A stretch of 64,000 nucleotides of DNA from Planctomycetota bacterium (GCA_021818445.1 JAKAEB010000002.1:1-64000); one strand, 5' to 3'; positions 33,816 to 44,090 are shown, numbered from the stretch's first letter. The notes: generated by a model from the letters alone, not told the origin. Numbers and translations are program-made.

Positions 33816-34940
33816 TTGCTCAATCTGATACGGGAGTTGGCCTTGTTGATTACGTCGCGGTCGCGCTTATTCATCAGCCTTGTCCTCACTTTGGTGAGCG
33901 TAGCGAGCACTGTCAAATCATCCGCCATTGCGATGCCGCATGTCGATCGATGGACAAGTAAGCGGGCTTGGCGATGGTATCGCCACCAGCCGTGGCTTGT
34001 GGGCTGTAATTACATACCTGCATCCGCAGAAAACACCATTCAGATGTGGCAAGGGGCGACGTTTGATCCCGGCGGCATCAACCGTGAGCTTGGGTGGGCA
34101 CAGCGTCTGGGATTTAATACCATCCGTGTTTTCCTTGATGTCCTGGTTTGGAATCACCATCCGCATCGCATGGAGGGGCGGATGAAAAAATTCCTCATCA
34201 TCGCGCGGCAACACAAAATCAAGGTGATGTTTGTGTTATTTGATGATTGCTGGAAACCAACCGCTCATCTCGGTCCGCAGCCTGCACCGATTCCGGGGGT
34301 GCATAATTCTCAATGGGTGCAGTGTCCCGGTCCGGCCATGATTAGAAACCTCGCTGATTGGCCAGAATTAAAGGATTACGAACAAGGGGTGATTCGGGCA
34401 TTTAAATCAAACCCCCAGATTTTGTGCTGGGACCTCTACAATGAGGCGGGCAATAGTGGCAATTCGCTTCACACACTTCCTCTGCTCAAAAAAGTCTTTG
34501 TATGGGCCCGGGAATGTCATTCCCGGCAACCGCTGACCGCGTGCATCTACCAAGGTCAGACGCCGCAAATTGCCCGGTTTGTTTTAGCCCACAGCGATGT
34601 GATTACGTTCCATAACTACAGCGGCCCCAAGGCCCTGAGGCGGGAGATACAAACTTTGCAGAAGCTGGATCGACCCTTTTTCTGTACCGAATATATGCGA
34701 CGTCCAGTAAGCACTTTTGCCAAGTGCATGCCTATTTTCAAAGCCACCGACGTTGGATGTCTCAATTGGGGTTTAACCAACGGCAAGACGCAGACTATTT
34801 ATCCCTGGTGGTCAAAGCCGGGCAGTCCGCCGCCCAAATTGTGGTTTCATAATATTCTCCACCGCGACGGACGTCCGTTCAGTATCCGTGAAGTGCACCT
34901 GATTGAGCATTTTACCGGTGCGCCTCTCTGGCCACGCTGA
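33816..34940 (+). CDS. Secreted GH5-like glycoside hydrolase
   Basis: A TIM-barrel retaining hydrolase of the clan GH-A type, 374 residues. The N-terminus (SRLFISLVLTLVSVASTVKS) is a signal peptide. Barrel strands include LGFNTIRVFLDVLVW and IKVMFVLFDDCW. Strand 4 ends with the acid/base motif CWDLYNEAG, Glu210, and strand 7 carries the nucleophile FFCTEYMRR, Glu292; the spacing suits clan GH-A. The substrate is not evident. The frame opens with TTG at 33816; TTG codons at 33837 and 33843 are alternatives, and no ATG precedes the leader. It has no obvious operon partner. Confidence 0.75.
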   Translation: MLNLIRELALLITSRSRLFISLVLTLVSVASTVKSSAIAMPHVDRWTSKRAWRWYRHQPWLVGCNYIPASAENTIQMWQGATFDPGGINRELGWAQRLGFNTIRVFLDVLVWNHHPHRMEGRMKKFLIIARQHKIKVMFVLFDDCWKPTAHLGPQPAPIPGVHNSQWVQCPGPAMIRNLADWPELKDYEQGVIRAFKSNPQILCWDLYNEAGNSGNSLHTLPLLKKVFVWARECHSRQPLTACIYQGQTPQIARFVLAHSDVITFHNYSGPKALRREIQTLQKLDRPFFCTEYMRRPVSTFAKCMPIFKATDVGCLNWGLTNGKTQTIYPWWSKPGSPPPKLWFHNILHRDGRPFSIREVHLIEHFTGAPLWPR

Positions 34941-34964
34941 TTGCGGCGAAGGTTTTACCCGCAT

Positions 34965-35765
34965 TTATTTCGACTTGTCGCTGGCTGTTTTGGGTTCCTT
35001 TAGCTGCTCGGCACTTGGAAGATCTTTCAAACTGGAAAGCCCAAACACCTCAAGGAAGTGCTTAGTTGTGCCGTAAAGCATGGGCCGCCCAATTTCCTCA
35101 GCTCGACCGACTATTTTGACCAAGTTGTATTCCATCAACGTGCGGATTACCTCTCCGCACGCAACACCGCGTATGGACTCTACATCCACCCGCAAAATTG
35201 GCTGGCGGTACGCGATGATGGCAAGTGTTTCCAGTGCAGCCGGGGTCAATCGTCCTTCGTCCCGGGCTTTTGTCAAGCGTTGAATGTACTGCGCATACTG
35301 CGGCAGCGTTAAGAGTTGGTAGCCACCGGCGCGCTCCTCAATGCGATACGCTGCATGCCGTTGGCCATAAATGGCGTTGAGTTCGGCAATCGCCGCCTTG
35401 ATCGGCTTGGTGGAATCCAGTCCCACTGTCTGCGCCAATTTGCCGGCCGAAATGGGGGCGTCGGTGGAAAATAGTATCGCTTCCAAGACCGGGCGTAATT
35501 CCATCCCTTCAACTTCAACTGTATCCGCGGCATTGATAGGATTGCCAATATCCGCCGATGCAGTTGATGATTCTGAAATCTCAGATTGATCATCCGTCAC
35601 GGAAGTAAACGTCCCCGACATGCCCGTTCTAACTTCACCGATGGTGTCCGCCGCTTCATCGTCCGCACGCACATTTTGAGTTGTCGAGTTCGCCGCTGGT
35701 GCGGTATCAGCGCCAGCATGTTCGGGTTCATCACCATCATTAATATGTTTATCGTTGATATTCAT
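34965..35765 (-). CDS. scpB: Segregation and condensation protein B
   Basis: ScpB is the winged-helix kleisin partner of the SMC-ScpA condensin that compacts and separates chromosomes. The 266-residue protein has an acidic, low-complexity N-terminal extension of about 85 residues, then the conserved core MELRPVLEAILFSTDAPISAGKLA, ALETLAIIAYRQPILRVDVE and the end GRPMLYGTTKHFLEVFGL. Core ScpB is near 180 residues, so the extension explains the extra length. scpA is not adjacent. It lies downstream of the dehydrogenase gene on the same strand after a 160-base gap. Confidence 0.92.
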   Translation of the reverse strand: MNINDKHINDGDEPEHAGADTAPAANSTTQNVRADDEAADTIGEVRTGMSGTFTSVTDDQSEISESSTASADIGNPINAADTVEVEGMELRPVLEAILFSTDAPISAGKLAQTVGLDSTKPIKAAIAELNAIYGQRHAAYRIEERAGGYQLLTLPQYAQYIQRLTKARDEGRLTPAALETLAIIAYRQPILRVDVESIRGVACGEVIRTLMEYNLVKIVGRAEEIGRPMLYGTTKHFLEVFGLSSLKDLPSAEQLKEPKTASDKSK

Positions 35766-35927
35766 AAATTTATAAGTTCACTTCATCCAAGTCATAACAC
35801 TTGAGTATTCACGAGCTGCCAGTTCCGACCTTTCTGACCGAACACCAACCAAGAATCTATAACGCAGCGGCCAAATCGTCCAGCCATATGACATTCACCC
35901 CCATCAAGTGGAGATCACATCGCCGGG

Positions 35928-36851
35928 TTACTGGCTATGCAGATATTCCACCACATCCCGGGCCACCCAACTCATGGCATCCATGGCACCCTGCGTACGA
36001 GCAGCCAGATGCGGGGCCAAAATGACGCGGTCCAGATTCCAAAGCGGATAATCGGTTCCGGGTGGTTCCGGGTCGTGTACATCGAGTGCCGCTCCGGAAA
36101 GTCGGCCTGATTTAATCGCATCGGCCAGTGCCTTAGCATCGATAACTTCACCACGAGCGGTATTTATCAGCAATGCCGACGGTTTCATCAAGCCCAAGCG
36201 GTCCGCACTGACAAAATGTCGGTTGCCAACTCGGTGACTCACATGGATGGTCAGAATATCCGCACGCCGGAAGAGTTCGTCCACAGCAACTGCTTCGGCA
36301 GGAAAATCAACCGCCGAACTAACATCCACCACATCATTGTAAATGACGCTCATCCCCAAGGCGATGGCGACCCGCGAGACCGCCCGACCGATCCGTCCCA
36401 TCCCCAGCACCCCGAAAGTGAGGCCATACAATTCCATGCCTCTTGAAGTTTTGCGATACTGGTGAAATACTTCGGCAGCGACAGGTTCATGCAGTCGCAC
36501 GACAGGTCGGCCCAGTGCAAAAATCAGGTTAAACACGTATTCACGTACCGCGTGGGTATTGGCTTCGGGTGTGGATATTACTTTTATGCCCCGCTTATGG
36601 CACGCGGCCTGATCGATATTTTCCAGACCGACACCGGCGCGGCCCACCACTTTTAACCGCGGTGCGCGTGCCAGCAATTCTTCGTTTACCTGCGTATAGG
36701 TTCGGACAATAATTCCATCCGCCCTGGCTAACGCGGCACCCAACCGAGACTGATCCTTGAGTGTCAGCTCAATCACCTGTACACGCTCTTTAAGCCATGC
36801 CAGCGGGGCCGATTCAAGTCCTTCCGTTGTGACAATTACATATGGCGACAT
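35928..36851 (-). CDS. D-2-hydroxyacid dehydrogenase (3-phosphoglycerate dehydrogenase-like)
   Basis: An NAD-dependent dehydrogenase of the SerA type, 307 residues. The N-terminal catalytic part includes ADGIIVRTYTQVNEELL and VVGRAGVGLENID. The Rossmann motif is FGVLGMGRIGRAVSRVA. Catalytic residues are in LINTARGEVID (Arg), DPEPPGTDYPL (Glu) and ILAPHLAARTQGAM (His). It lacks the C-terminal ACT domains of full SerA, so serine biosynthesis is possible but not certain; glyoxylate or hydroxypyruvate reduction is an alternative. The ATG at 36851 is chosen for its AGGA ribosome site. It follows the PEPCK gene by 50 bases on the same strand. Confidence 0.88.
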   Translation of the reverse strand: MSPYVIVTTEGLESAPLAWLKERVQVIELTLKDQSRLGAALARADGIIVRTYTQVNEELLARAPRLKVVGRAGVGLENIDQAACHKRGIKVISTPEANTHAVREYVFNLIFALGRPVVRLHEPVAAEVFHQYRKTSRGMELYGLTFGVLGMGRIGRAVSRVAIALGMSVIYNDVVDVSSAVDFPAEAVAVDELFRRADILTIHVSHRVGNRHFVSADRLGLMKPSALLINTARGEVIDAKALADAIKSGRLSGAALDVHDPEPPGTDYPLWNLDRVILAPHLAARTQGAMDAMSWVARDVVEYLHSQ

Positions 36852-36902
36852 TGGCAATCCTGTAAGGAAAATATATTCTCCCGCAAGGGGGAGCATTTGC
36901 AG

Positions 36903-38744
36903 TTAGAGACGGCTGATAAGCAACTCACGCATAAAGATCATCTCTTTCGGAAGTTCGCCGGCCAATTTTAAAAAGAGTTCCTCTTCGGCCAGCAATTCCC
37001 CTTTCAGTGCTTCGGCATCAACTCGCTGGGCCGCCGCAAACGCTTCGGTATCGAGGTCGAGGCCATCGAGGTTTATATCATCCGGTCGCGGCATCCACCC
37101 AAGGAGCGTCTCAACCGCATAAGCCTCTCCATGCGATCGTTTGAGTATCCATTCGAGAATCCGGATATTTTCCCCAAATCCCGGCCAGATAAACTTGCCA
37201 CGTTCGTCGCGCCGAAACCAATTCACATGATAGATGCGCGGCGGATCGGCCATTTTTCCCCGCATGCGAAACCAATGCACCAGATAATCGCCGATGTTGT
37301 AGCCGATAAATGGAAGCATCGCCATTGGATCGCGCCGAACTACGCCAACTTTTCCTGTGGCCGCAGCGGTTGTTTCACTTCCCAACGATGCGCCCACGTA
37401 CACACCATAGCTCCAGTTAAACGCCTGGTAAATGATTGGAATGGTAGAGGCCCTTCGTCCACCAAAGATAATGGCGGTCACCGGCACCCCATCAGGGTCA
37501 TCCACCGCGGGATCGAGCACGGGATTGTTTTGCATGGGAGCCGTGAAACGACTATTGGGATGCGCTGCTTTGCGACCGCAATCGGGGGTCCAGGCATTTC
37601 CCTGCCAGTCAATAGCGGATGATGGCGGAATAACCGTCTTGCCCTCCCACCACACATCTCCATCCGGCAGCAAAGCCACATTGGTGTAGATGGTGTCGTG
37701 TGCGATTGTCTGCATGGCAATCGGATTGGTCGTCTCGCTGGTACCCGGTAAAACGCCAAAGTAGCCGCTCTCGGGGTTGATCGCCCGCAGCTTTCCGGTT
37801 TTGCCGTCCACCCACATCCATGCTATATCATCGCCCACTGTCGTCACCTGCCATCCCTTTTCGCGATAGGATTGGGGCGGGATAAGCATGGCGAAATTGG
37901 TTTTTCCACAAGCGCTGGGAAAGGCCGCCGTTATGTAGCTTTTTTGACCGTTTGGCTCGCGCACGCCGCTGATGAGCATGTGCTCGGCCATCCAACCTTC
38001 TTGAAACCCCTGAAAACTGGCGAGGCGCAAACCCATACATTTCTTCCCCAGCAGGGCATTGCCACCGTAGCCGGAACCAAAACTCCACACTGCGCTGTCC
38101 AGTGGAAAGTGGCAAATGTAGCGTCTGTCCGGCGTGCAGTCCCCCACGCTATGCAGGCAGCGCGTAAATTCCGGTGAGTCACCGAGTACCTTTATTGCCG
38201 CTTCTCCCATACGGGTCATGATGTCCATACTCGCAACCACATACAGGCTGTCCGTCAACTGCACGCCCACTTTGCTCAGCCGGGCACCAATTGGCCCCAT
38301 CACAAATGGCAGCACATACATGGTGCGCCCTGCCATGCAGTTATTAAATAAACTTCGCAGCGACGCATAGGCCATTTTGGAATCCATCCAGTTGTTGGTT
38401 GGCCCTGCCATCGCGCGAATGGGTGTACATATGAAGGTTGATGCTTCACTGCGCGCTACATCGTTGGGGTTCGAGCGGTGAAGGTAGCATCTCGGAAGTT
38501 TCTCTTGGTTCAGGGGTATAAAAGTTCCTGCCCGCACACCCTGGGCGAAAATTTCGGCCCTCTCCGCTGTGCCTCCTTGGCAGAGAATAATTTGATCGGG
38601 GTTGCACATAGCCGCCATTTTTGCCAGCCACATCCGCAGGTGCGTGTTAGGGATCAATTCACCAACACGGTTGGAATTATCGCGTATTTCGTTCATGCTC
38701 AGGGCGATCAAATCAGTAGCTCCTCGAGTTGGAGTACAGCACAA
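36903..38744 (-). CDS. pckG: Phosphoenolpyruvate carboxykinase (GTP)
   Basis: Converts oxaloacetate and GTP to phosphoenolpyruvate, GDP and CO2, the first committed step of gluconeogenesis. Up to 613 residues, normal for the GTP-dependent class. Motifs: CNPDQIILCQGG near the start, RCLHSVGD, the GTP-class active-site P-loop ITAAFPSACGKTNFAM with its reactive cysteine, VGDDIAWMW, and the FGENIRILEWILKR block near the C-terminus. The frame opens at TTG 38744, which has an AGGAG 7 bases upstream; ATG 38696 is the alternative and gives 597 residues. It is divergent from the GH28 gene. Presence of a gluconeogenic enzyme fits growth partly on non-sugar carbon. Confidence 0.93.
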   Translation of the reverse strand: MCCTPTRGATDLIALSMNEIRDNSNRVGELIPNTHLRMWLAKMAAMCNPDQIILCQGGTAERAEIFAQGVRAGTFIPLNQEKLPRCYLHRSNPNDVARSEASTFICTPIRAMAGPTNNWMDSKMAYASLRSLFNNCMAGRTMYVLPFVMGPIGARLSKVGVQLTDSLYVVASMDIMTRMGEAAIKVLGDSPEFTRCLHSVGDCTPDRRYICHFPLDSAVWSFGSGYGGNALLGKKCMGLRLASFQGFQEGWMAEHMLISGVREPNGQKSYITAAFPSACGKTNFAMLIPPQSYREKGWQVTTVGDDIAWMWVDGKTGKLRAINPESGYFGVLPGTSETTNPIAMQTIAHDTIYTNVALLPDGDVWWEGKTVIPPSSAIDWQGNAWTPDCGRKAAHPNSRFTAPMQNNPVLDPAVDDPDGVPVTAIIFGGRRASTIPIIYQAFNWSYGVYVGASLGSETTAAATGKVGVVRRDPMAMLPFIGYNIGDYLVHWFRMRGKMADPPRIYHVNWFRRDERGKFIWPGFGENIRILEWILKRSHGEAYAVETLLGWMPRPDDINLDGLDLDTEAFAAAQRVDAEALKGELLAEEELFLKLAGELPKEMIFMRELLISRL

Positions 38745-38900
38745 CAGTCATCTCCTGATTTCAGACTTTATGCGATTGAGGCATTTTTGTCGCCCCTTTC
38801 ACAATGGCATCTGTGGAACGCCTTATGCGCATTGAAAACAGATTCAGCGGTCGCCGCGGGTATACGGCTGCGTCAGTTCCCATACAATAACCGCGTGTAA

Positions 38901-38916
38901 GGCTCGCAGGCGAGCC
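38901..38916. repeat. Perfect GC-rich inverted repeat upstream of the GH28 gene
   Basis: GGCTCGC-AG-GCGAGCC lies 27 bases before the GTG start of the polygalacturonase-like gene, inside the 200-base divergent region with pckG. It could be an operator or a 5' leader hairpin. The two-base loop favours a protein-binding dyad over an RNA hairpin. Confidence 0.4.
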
Positions 38917-38942
38917 GACAAGAAAACTTTTCAAGAGGTGGT

Positions 38943-40397
38943 GTGACATTGGCACTCAAAAAAGATACCTGGCTCAACGTCATCATTGTCATCGCACTGT
39001 CAGCGCTGGTAGTCGTTGTTTTCTGGGCGATTGCCATATTTCAGCATTCGCAGCCATCTGATGGCAACGGCAGTTGTTCAGTGGTTGCCTTCGGTGCCGT
39101 CGGCAACGGGACCACGCTTAACACCACCGCCCTTCAACATGCCATCAATTACTGCCACGATCATGGAGGCGGTGTGGTGCGCGTACCTGCAGGGAAGTAT
39201 CTTACCGGGACGATCGTGTTAAAAAGTGATGTCACACTTCATTTACAGCAAGGGGCTGAAATTCTCGGCAGTCGGAATATTAAAGACTATTTTAAGGTCG
39301 ATCCATTTATTGATGGCGACGGCCAACCCTTTGGCTACTGCCTCGTCGGTGCCGATCACGCCAAACATATCGGTATCGACGGCCACGGCATCATTGACGG
39401 CAATGGTTTCGGCTTTACAGGAAATCGGCCATTTCTGGTAAGGCTTGCGGGCTGCAGCGGGGTTCAAGTTCATGACGTCACACTCCGGCAGTCTGCAGCA
39501 TGGGGCCTGAATTTATACCAGTCGCTGAATGTGCATATTTCCCACATCCATATCTACAACCATGCGAATTATAATAACGACGGGATTGATATTGATTCAT
39601 CTCAAATGGTCTTCATCAGCCATTGTCACATCAATTCGGAAGATGATTCCATATGTATGAAAACCACGACGCAAATGCCTTGCGCCCATATCTACGTCGA
39701 CCATTGCACACTGCAAAGCCTATGTGCCGCTTTTAAATTCGGCAGCGAATCGCGCGGTGCCTTCACCGACATACATTGCACCGATTGCAAGTTCATTAAC
39801 TGCCGACTCGGTGGGATCAAAATTATGTCGGTCGATGGCGGACATATAAACAATATTCGATTTGACCATATCCAGATGACTAATGTGGACGTGCCCATTT
39901 TCATTCGGCTTGGCGGAAGGCTGTCCACCTTTCATCCCGGCCAGAAGCCGCTTGTGCCCGGGAGCATTACCAATGTGGTCATTCGTAACGTCACGGCAAC
40001 CGTCGCCTCGGAGAGCCGGTTGCTATTTCCGACCGGCATTGTTATCAGCGGCTTTCCACGTCACCTTATTGGACACCTCGCACTGGAGGATATCTCCATG
40101 ACACTCTCCGGCGGTGGGACCGCGGGTGACGTTCACGTGCACGTCCCGGAACGCATTAAGGCATTTCCCGATATTGATATGTTTTCCCTCTATTTTCCTT
40201 CGTATGGCATGTTTGCCCGATACGTCAAATCAATCTATCTCGAAAATGTTCAATTCAAACTAACACAGCCTGATTTGAGGCCCGCAATCGTTTGTGAAAA
40301 CGTCAATACAATTCACTGGCAGCACGCACCTGCACCCGTATTCATCAAATCCGCACCATCGCCGGCAAGTCAATCGTCATCATCAGAAAATGATTGA
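38943..40397 (+). CDS. GH28-family polygalacturonase-like protein
   Basis: GH28 enzymes cleave galacturonic-acid linkages in pectin by inversion. The 484-residue protein has an N-terminal hydrophobic anchor (LNVIIVIALSALVVVVFWAI), so it is exported or membrane-held. The parallel beta-helix domain starts VVAFGAVGNGTTLNTTALQHAI. Active-site blocks are NNDGIDIDSSQMV and SEDDSICMKTT (catalytic aspartates), KFGSESRGAF where classical enzymes have a GHG, and GGIKIMS in place of RIK. These variants are common in exo-acting or rhamnogalacturonan-type GH28. The GTG start at 38943 has an AAGAGG ribosome site. It is followed by a DUF202 gene after 15 bases. Confidence 0.9.
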   Translation: MTLALKKDTWLNVIIVIALSALVVVVFWAIAIFQHSQPSDGNGSCSVVAFGAVGNGTTLNTTALQHAINYCHDHGGGVVRVPAGKYLTGTIVLKSDVTLHLQQGAEILGSRNIKDYFKVDPFIDGDGQPFGYCLVGADHAKHIGIDGHGIIDGNGFGFTGNRPFLVRLAGCSGVQVHDVTLRQSAAWGLNLYQSLNVHISHIHIYNHANYNNDGIDIDSSQMVFISHCHINSEDDSICMKTTTQMPCAHIYVDHCTLQSLCAAFKFGSESRGAFTDIHCTDCKFINCRLGGIKIMSVDGGHINNIRFDHIQMTNVDVPIFIRLGGRLSTFHPGQKPLVPGSITNVVIRNVTATVASESRLLFPTGIVISGFPRHLIGHLALEDISMTLSGGGTAGDVHVHVPERIKAFPDIDMFSLYFPSYGMFARYVKSIYLENVQFKLTQPDLRPAIVCENVNTIHWQHAPAPVFIKSAPSPASQSSSSEND

Positions 40398-40412
40398 ATT
40401 CAGGAGTAAAAC

Positions 40413-40805
40413 GTGGTGAGTAACGTCCCTCCAAAATATGACCTAAATACTGAATTGGCGGCTGAACGCACCATGCTGGCGTGGCTGCGAACAGGTTTAG
40501 CATTGATGGGATTCGGTTTTGTCGTATCAAAATTCGGTCTGTTTTTGCGTAAATTGGCTGAACTGCGCGATATCCATATGAAAATATCCGCCGATCAATC
40601 TCTGTCCGTGTGGATCGGCGTGGCACTCGTGCTGCTTGGCGTACTCGTGAATGTCATCGCCAGCGCCCGGTTCCTTAAAACCATATCCCAATTACGGCAG
40701 GGCCAAAGCCCTGTCGCACCCAAATGGCAACCATCTGTCCTGATTGCGATCGTCATGTCTATCATCGGCATCGCCATCGCCGTCTATCTGATTAACATCC
40801 GATAA
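40413..40805 (+). CDS. DUF202-family membrane protein (YidH-like)
   Basis: A 130-residue inner-membrane protein with three hydrophobic segments: RTGLALMGFGFVVSKFGLF, VWIGVALVLLGVLVNVIASA and VLIAIVMSIIGIAIAVYLI. The N-terminal motif TELAAERTMLAWLRTGLALMGFGF is diagnostic of DUF202. The function is unknown. The GTG at 40413 is set by AGGAG with a 6-base spacer. It lies 15 bases behind the GH28 gene and converges on the GH106 gene. Confidence 0.88.
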   Translation: MVSNVPPKYDLNTELAAERTMLAWLRTGLALMGFGFVVSKFGLFLRKLAELRDIHMKISADQSLSVWIGVALVLLGVLVNVIASARFLKTISQLRQGQSPVAPKWQPSVLIAIVMSIIGIAIAVYLINIR

Positions 40806-40859
40806 GCCTGTGAAACAGACCTGCGGACAATCGCAGATGTATTGCCGTTGCGCCAGACG

Positions 40860-43800
40860 CTACTTGGTAGCGGCAAGTGCAACGCGGCGCTCAACGGATA
40901 TTTTTACCGGCCCCAATAGTCCCGCCGGGAGCAGCGGGGATCCCACGTGATAATAGCTCCATGTGACGAACGTGTGCATATGAGCCGGCAATGGTTTATT
41001 TTTAATGATCCACCGGGGATACGACCGCAACGGCTGACCAATGTAGTTCGCCCCGCTTCCACGCACGCCACCCCAACTCAGTTTTGAAGTGTACGGTTCA
41101 TCGCCAATCAAACGGTTCACCCATGTATTGGTGACTGCGATGCGCAGATGATTAATTCCCGGCTTTATCGCCGTGGAGATGTCAATTGAAAATGGCGGAT
41201 GCCAGACGACACCGAGTGTGTGGCCATTGACAGACACCGTAGCCAGATCATCTACCTTTCCCAAGTGCAAAATAATGCGATTATTGCGGGCTGAAAAATC
41301 GTCCGGTAGTCGGATGGCCTTGGTGTAGTACGCGGTGCCAGAAAAATATTTCTCTGACTTGGCGGGCAAGTCCGTCCAGGAAATCAATTTGGGAATGGTC
41401 GCCATGTGCGGTGCACCATAACTGGAGGAAAACTTCACCTTCCACGGGCCGCGAACCACCACAGAGCGTGGTATGGCGTGCACATGCAATAAAGTTGTTG
41501 TACCGGAAGCTGACTTGATCTGATATCTGCCCGATTTATGAATGATCAGATCAATATGCCCTGCGATATCGAGTGCAGTGGCAACACCCCCCGCGGTGTG
41601 CCCATTGCGAAATATTGCCGTCACGGGGTCCGCCTTCTGCAAGGGTCTTCGAAACACCACAAATACCGATCCCCAAGGGCCCAGACGTAGTGGCACGTCC
41701 GTCCGCCCGTTGGCTTGCGTAAATTCCGCATCAACTTCCTGCTGTCCTGTGCCCGGATGCCAGAATTCCGGCCATTTCCCCTTGATATGGAAGGAGGCGG
41801 TTATCGCGGCCGCATGAGCGGACCGGTTGGCGACAAAATATATTCGCTCACCGGGCTTTTTCCTCTCAATGGCCCGAATCTGCCAGCCACCACGCGAAGG
41901 TAGATTAAGCATATTATTTTCATGTATTTTTATTTTTTTCACGTGGTGATTGTAGCGGTATTTAACCGTCAGATATTTGTAATACCCGTAGGCGGGATCA
42001 CCCCCGAACTGCGCGTTGTCCACCCGCAGTGCAATGTGGCTGCCACCATCGGCCGCGACGATCTGTTTCAGCATCGCGGTCACATTTACGCGTCGTCCGT
42101 GCCCGGGCGCAGCATAAATGGCGGATATGATACGCAACCGATGAGCGGGATAGTTTATGCTGAATTCCGGCTGGACACCCAATTGATGCAGTACCGTTTG
42201 CACGGGCAGATTCCACACTGCCAATCCTTTGCCATAGTGATGTTCTTTAACCGTCGTGCCGTTGCAATTACCCCAGATGGCATGGCCAATGACCGCAGTC
42301 CGCACATCGCATTGAGGGTAATCGGTCAAACTCGGCGAGCGATCAGGCCTGGGACCGATGACCGTCGCGCCAGCCTGCACCAATTGCTGCAACTTGGCAG
42401 CCGTGCTCGGCAGCATGTTGGTGGTATTCGGTAACAGCAGCACACTGTAGGCGCGTCCATCGGGCAGGATAATTTTACCGTTTTTAACGATCGCCCGCTG
42501 AAATAGACTGCGGCTGAGGGCATCCGTTGAATATCCCGGTGGGCTGAAATTAAGCGTGCAAACATGGCAAACCTGCGAGCCTTGCCGCAACATCAACTGA
42601 CATCGATTGATGTAAGTGAAAAATGAAATGCCCGGTTTGAACCATGTCTGGTTTTCGCCGAAGTGAGTTCCCCACCAACCCATCAAGACGCCAGGGCGAT
42701 ATTTCTTATTCAGAGCCTGTTCTGTCCAGTCGTGCAAGTAGCATTGATTAACGCCGCTGAGAAACCCTCCATCCAAGGCTTTTTTCAAGAAATACGGTGT
42801 TTCGGTCATGCGGCTGGTATTGGGTGAACCGGTGAGTGTTTCAGCGCCCACCAGTGTCCGGCCATACGCGCGGGCGGCACCCGCCACATTTGAAGCAATC
42901 CCATGGCGGCTGGCATTCCAAAATTCACCCATTGTGATATCGCACGACGCCGCCGCGGCAATCGTGTTGAAAGGCCCGGTGTAAGGCTCCAGGCACATTT
43001 TCATATGCGCAGCATCAATCAGCTTGCGATAGATATCAAAATCGTTCCTTACAAATAACTGCGATACCGTTCGCGCCATATCAAACCTGAAACGCTGCGA
43101 TAGCTGTGAATTTCCAATCACCGCACCACTGAGGACGGGCAACCAGGGCAATGGGTCGTAATGGCGCAATTTAATAAAATCACGGCGAAAGTGCTTTGTC
43201 CAATTTTGTGGACCAGCCTCGTAACTGTCAAAAAGCAGATGATTAAACGTCCGCCCAACCGCCGAACCCAGATGCCGCTTCAATGCATGAATGACATGTT
43301 CAATATGGAATGTCGCTGCAGCGGCGCTAAGTTTATCCGCTTCCAACGAATGTACCGTACCATGCGGTCCGACCAAACTGTCCGGTACCGGATGGTCGGT
43401 TGATGCCGTCGATGTATACCCAATGCGGAATATTCGCCACCGACCCGCCGGTGCGTTCCATTTCAGTTTTCCATCGGCATCCATATCGGCTGAAATATTA
43501 ATTTCCTGTTTCGGCTTGACAACACCCGTATCGGGGAGTGCCAACACCTCGATGGGCCTGTAAAAATTCAGTCGCGTAGGTGGCTGCTTGAGTAGGATAT
43601 TAATTTCGCCCGGGCCCTTCACCACCGTAACGCTCGACGTGACCATTTTCATCGATAGCCTGGGGGTGATCCATGGCCCACCACTGGCATCCCAGCCGGG
43701 GCAGTTCTCCATCCCAAGTTTCATGTGGAGGTGATGGGCAATCTTCACCGAATATTGCACCAGATGCCAAAAGCGTGGACTCCAGTACGCCACCGGCTTG

Positions 43801-44090
43801 GGTACCCCGGAATTTGCGATATTCCGTGCCACACCCGCTTGCGAACCAATCGGGCAGATGGTAGCACCGGCTACGCCCGCTTTCTTCATGGCGTAAAGAT
43901 CGCGTTTGATGCCGTAGCGACTTATGGTATAGCCCATCCAGTGCCACCAGACATAAAGCTGATATTTATGCGGAGGTGCTTTGAATTTCCCTGCCAGGGA
44001 TCCGGCACCAATCGCCTGCGGCACCGCATATCCGCAGCAGATGAGCGCCAGGAGGCCGGCAGCGGCACATCGTTTCGCGGCATAAGTCAT
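40860..44090 (-). CDS. GH106-family alpha-L-rhamnosidase
   Basis: GH106 enzymes remove alpha-linked L-rhamnose, for example from rhamnogalacturonan side chains. The protein has 1076 residues and starts with a signal peptide (MTYAAKRCAAAGLLALICCG). The family opening YVWWHWMGYTISRYGIKRDL and MKKAGVAGATICP is clear, as are MKLGMENCPGWDASGGPWI and the mid-protein DITMGEFWN. The C-terminal 200 residues form a galactose-binding-like sandwich (LHLGKVDDLATVSVNGHTLG, IAVTNTWVNRLIGDEPYTS). The ATG at 44090 was chosen over 44120 because GGAGG lies 8 bases upstream. It is divergent from the thioesterase gene. With GH28 and KdgK it points to pectin use. Confidence 0.92.
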   Translation of the reverse strand: MTYAAKRCAAAGLLALICCGYAVPQAIGAGSLAGKFKAPPHKYQLYVWWHWMGYTISRYGIKRDLYAMKKAGVAGATICPIGSQAGVARNIANSGVPKPVAYWSPRFWHLVQYSVKIAHHLHMKLGMENCPGWDASGGPWITPRLSMKMVTSSVTVVKGPGEINILLKQPPTRLNFYRPIEVLALPDTGVVKPKQEINISADMDADGKLKWNAPAGRWRIFRIGYTSTASTDHPVPDSLVGPHGTVHSLEADKLSAAAATFHIEHVIHALKRHLGSAVGRTFNHLLFDSYEAGPQNWTKHFRRDFIKLRHYDPLPWLPVLSGAVIGNSQLSQRFRFDMARTVSQLFVRNDFDIYRKLIDAAHMKMCLEPYTGPFNTIAAAASCDITMGEFWNASRHGIASNVAGAARAYGRTLVGAETLTGSPNTSRMTETPYFLKKALDGGFLSGVNQCYLHDWTEQALNKKYRPGVLMGWWGTHFGENQTWFKPGISFFTYINRCQLMLRQGSQVCHVCTLNFSPPGYSTDALSRSLFQRAIVKNGKIILPDGRAYSVLLLPNTTNMLPSTAAKLQQLVQAGATVIGPRPDRSPSLTDYPQCDVRTAVIGHAIWGNCNGTTVKEHHYGKGLAVWNLPVQTVLHQLGVQPEFSINYPAHRLRIISAIYAAPGHGRRVNVTAMLKQIVAADGGSHIALRVDNAQFGGDPAYGYYKYLTVKYRYNHHVKKIKIHENNMLNLPSRGGWQIRAIERKKPGERIYFVANRSAHAAAITASFHIKGKWPEFWHPGTGQQEVDAEFTQANGRTDVPLRLGPWGSVFVVFRRPLQKADPVTAIFRNGHTAGGVATALDIAGHIDLIIHKSGRYQIKSASGTTTLLHVHAIPRSVVVRGPWKVKFSSSYGAPHMATIPKLISWTDLPAKSEKYFSGTAYYTKAIRLPDDFSARNNRIILHLGKVDDLATVSVNGHTLGVVWHPPFSIDISTAIKPGINHLRIAVTNTWVNRLIGDEPYTSKLSWGGVRGSGANYIGQPLRSYPRWIIKNKPLPAHMHTFVTWSYYHVGSPLLPAGLLGPVKISVERRVALAATK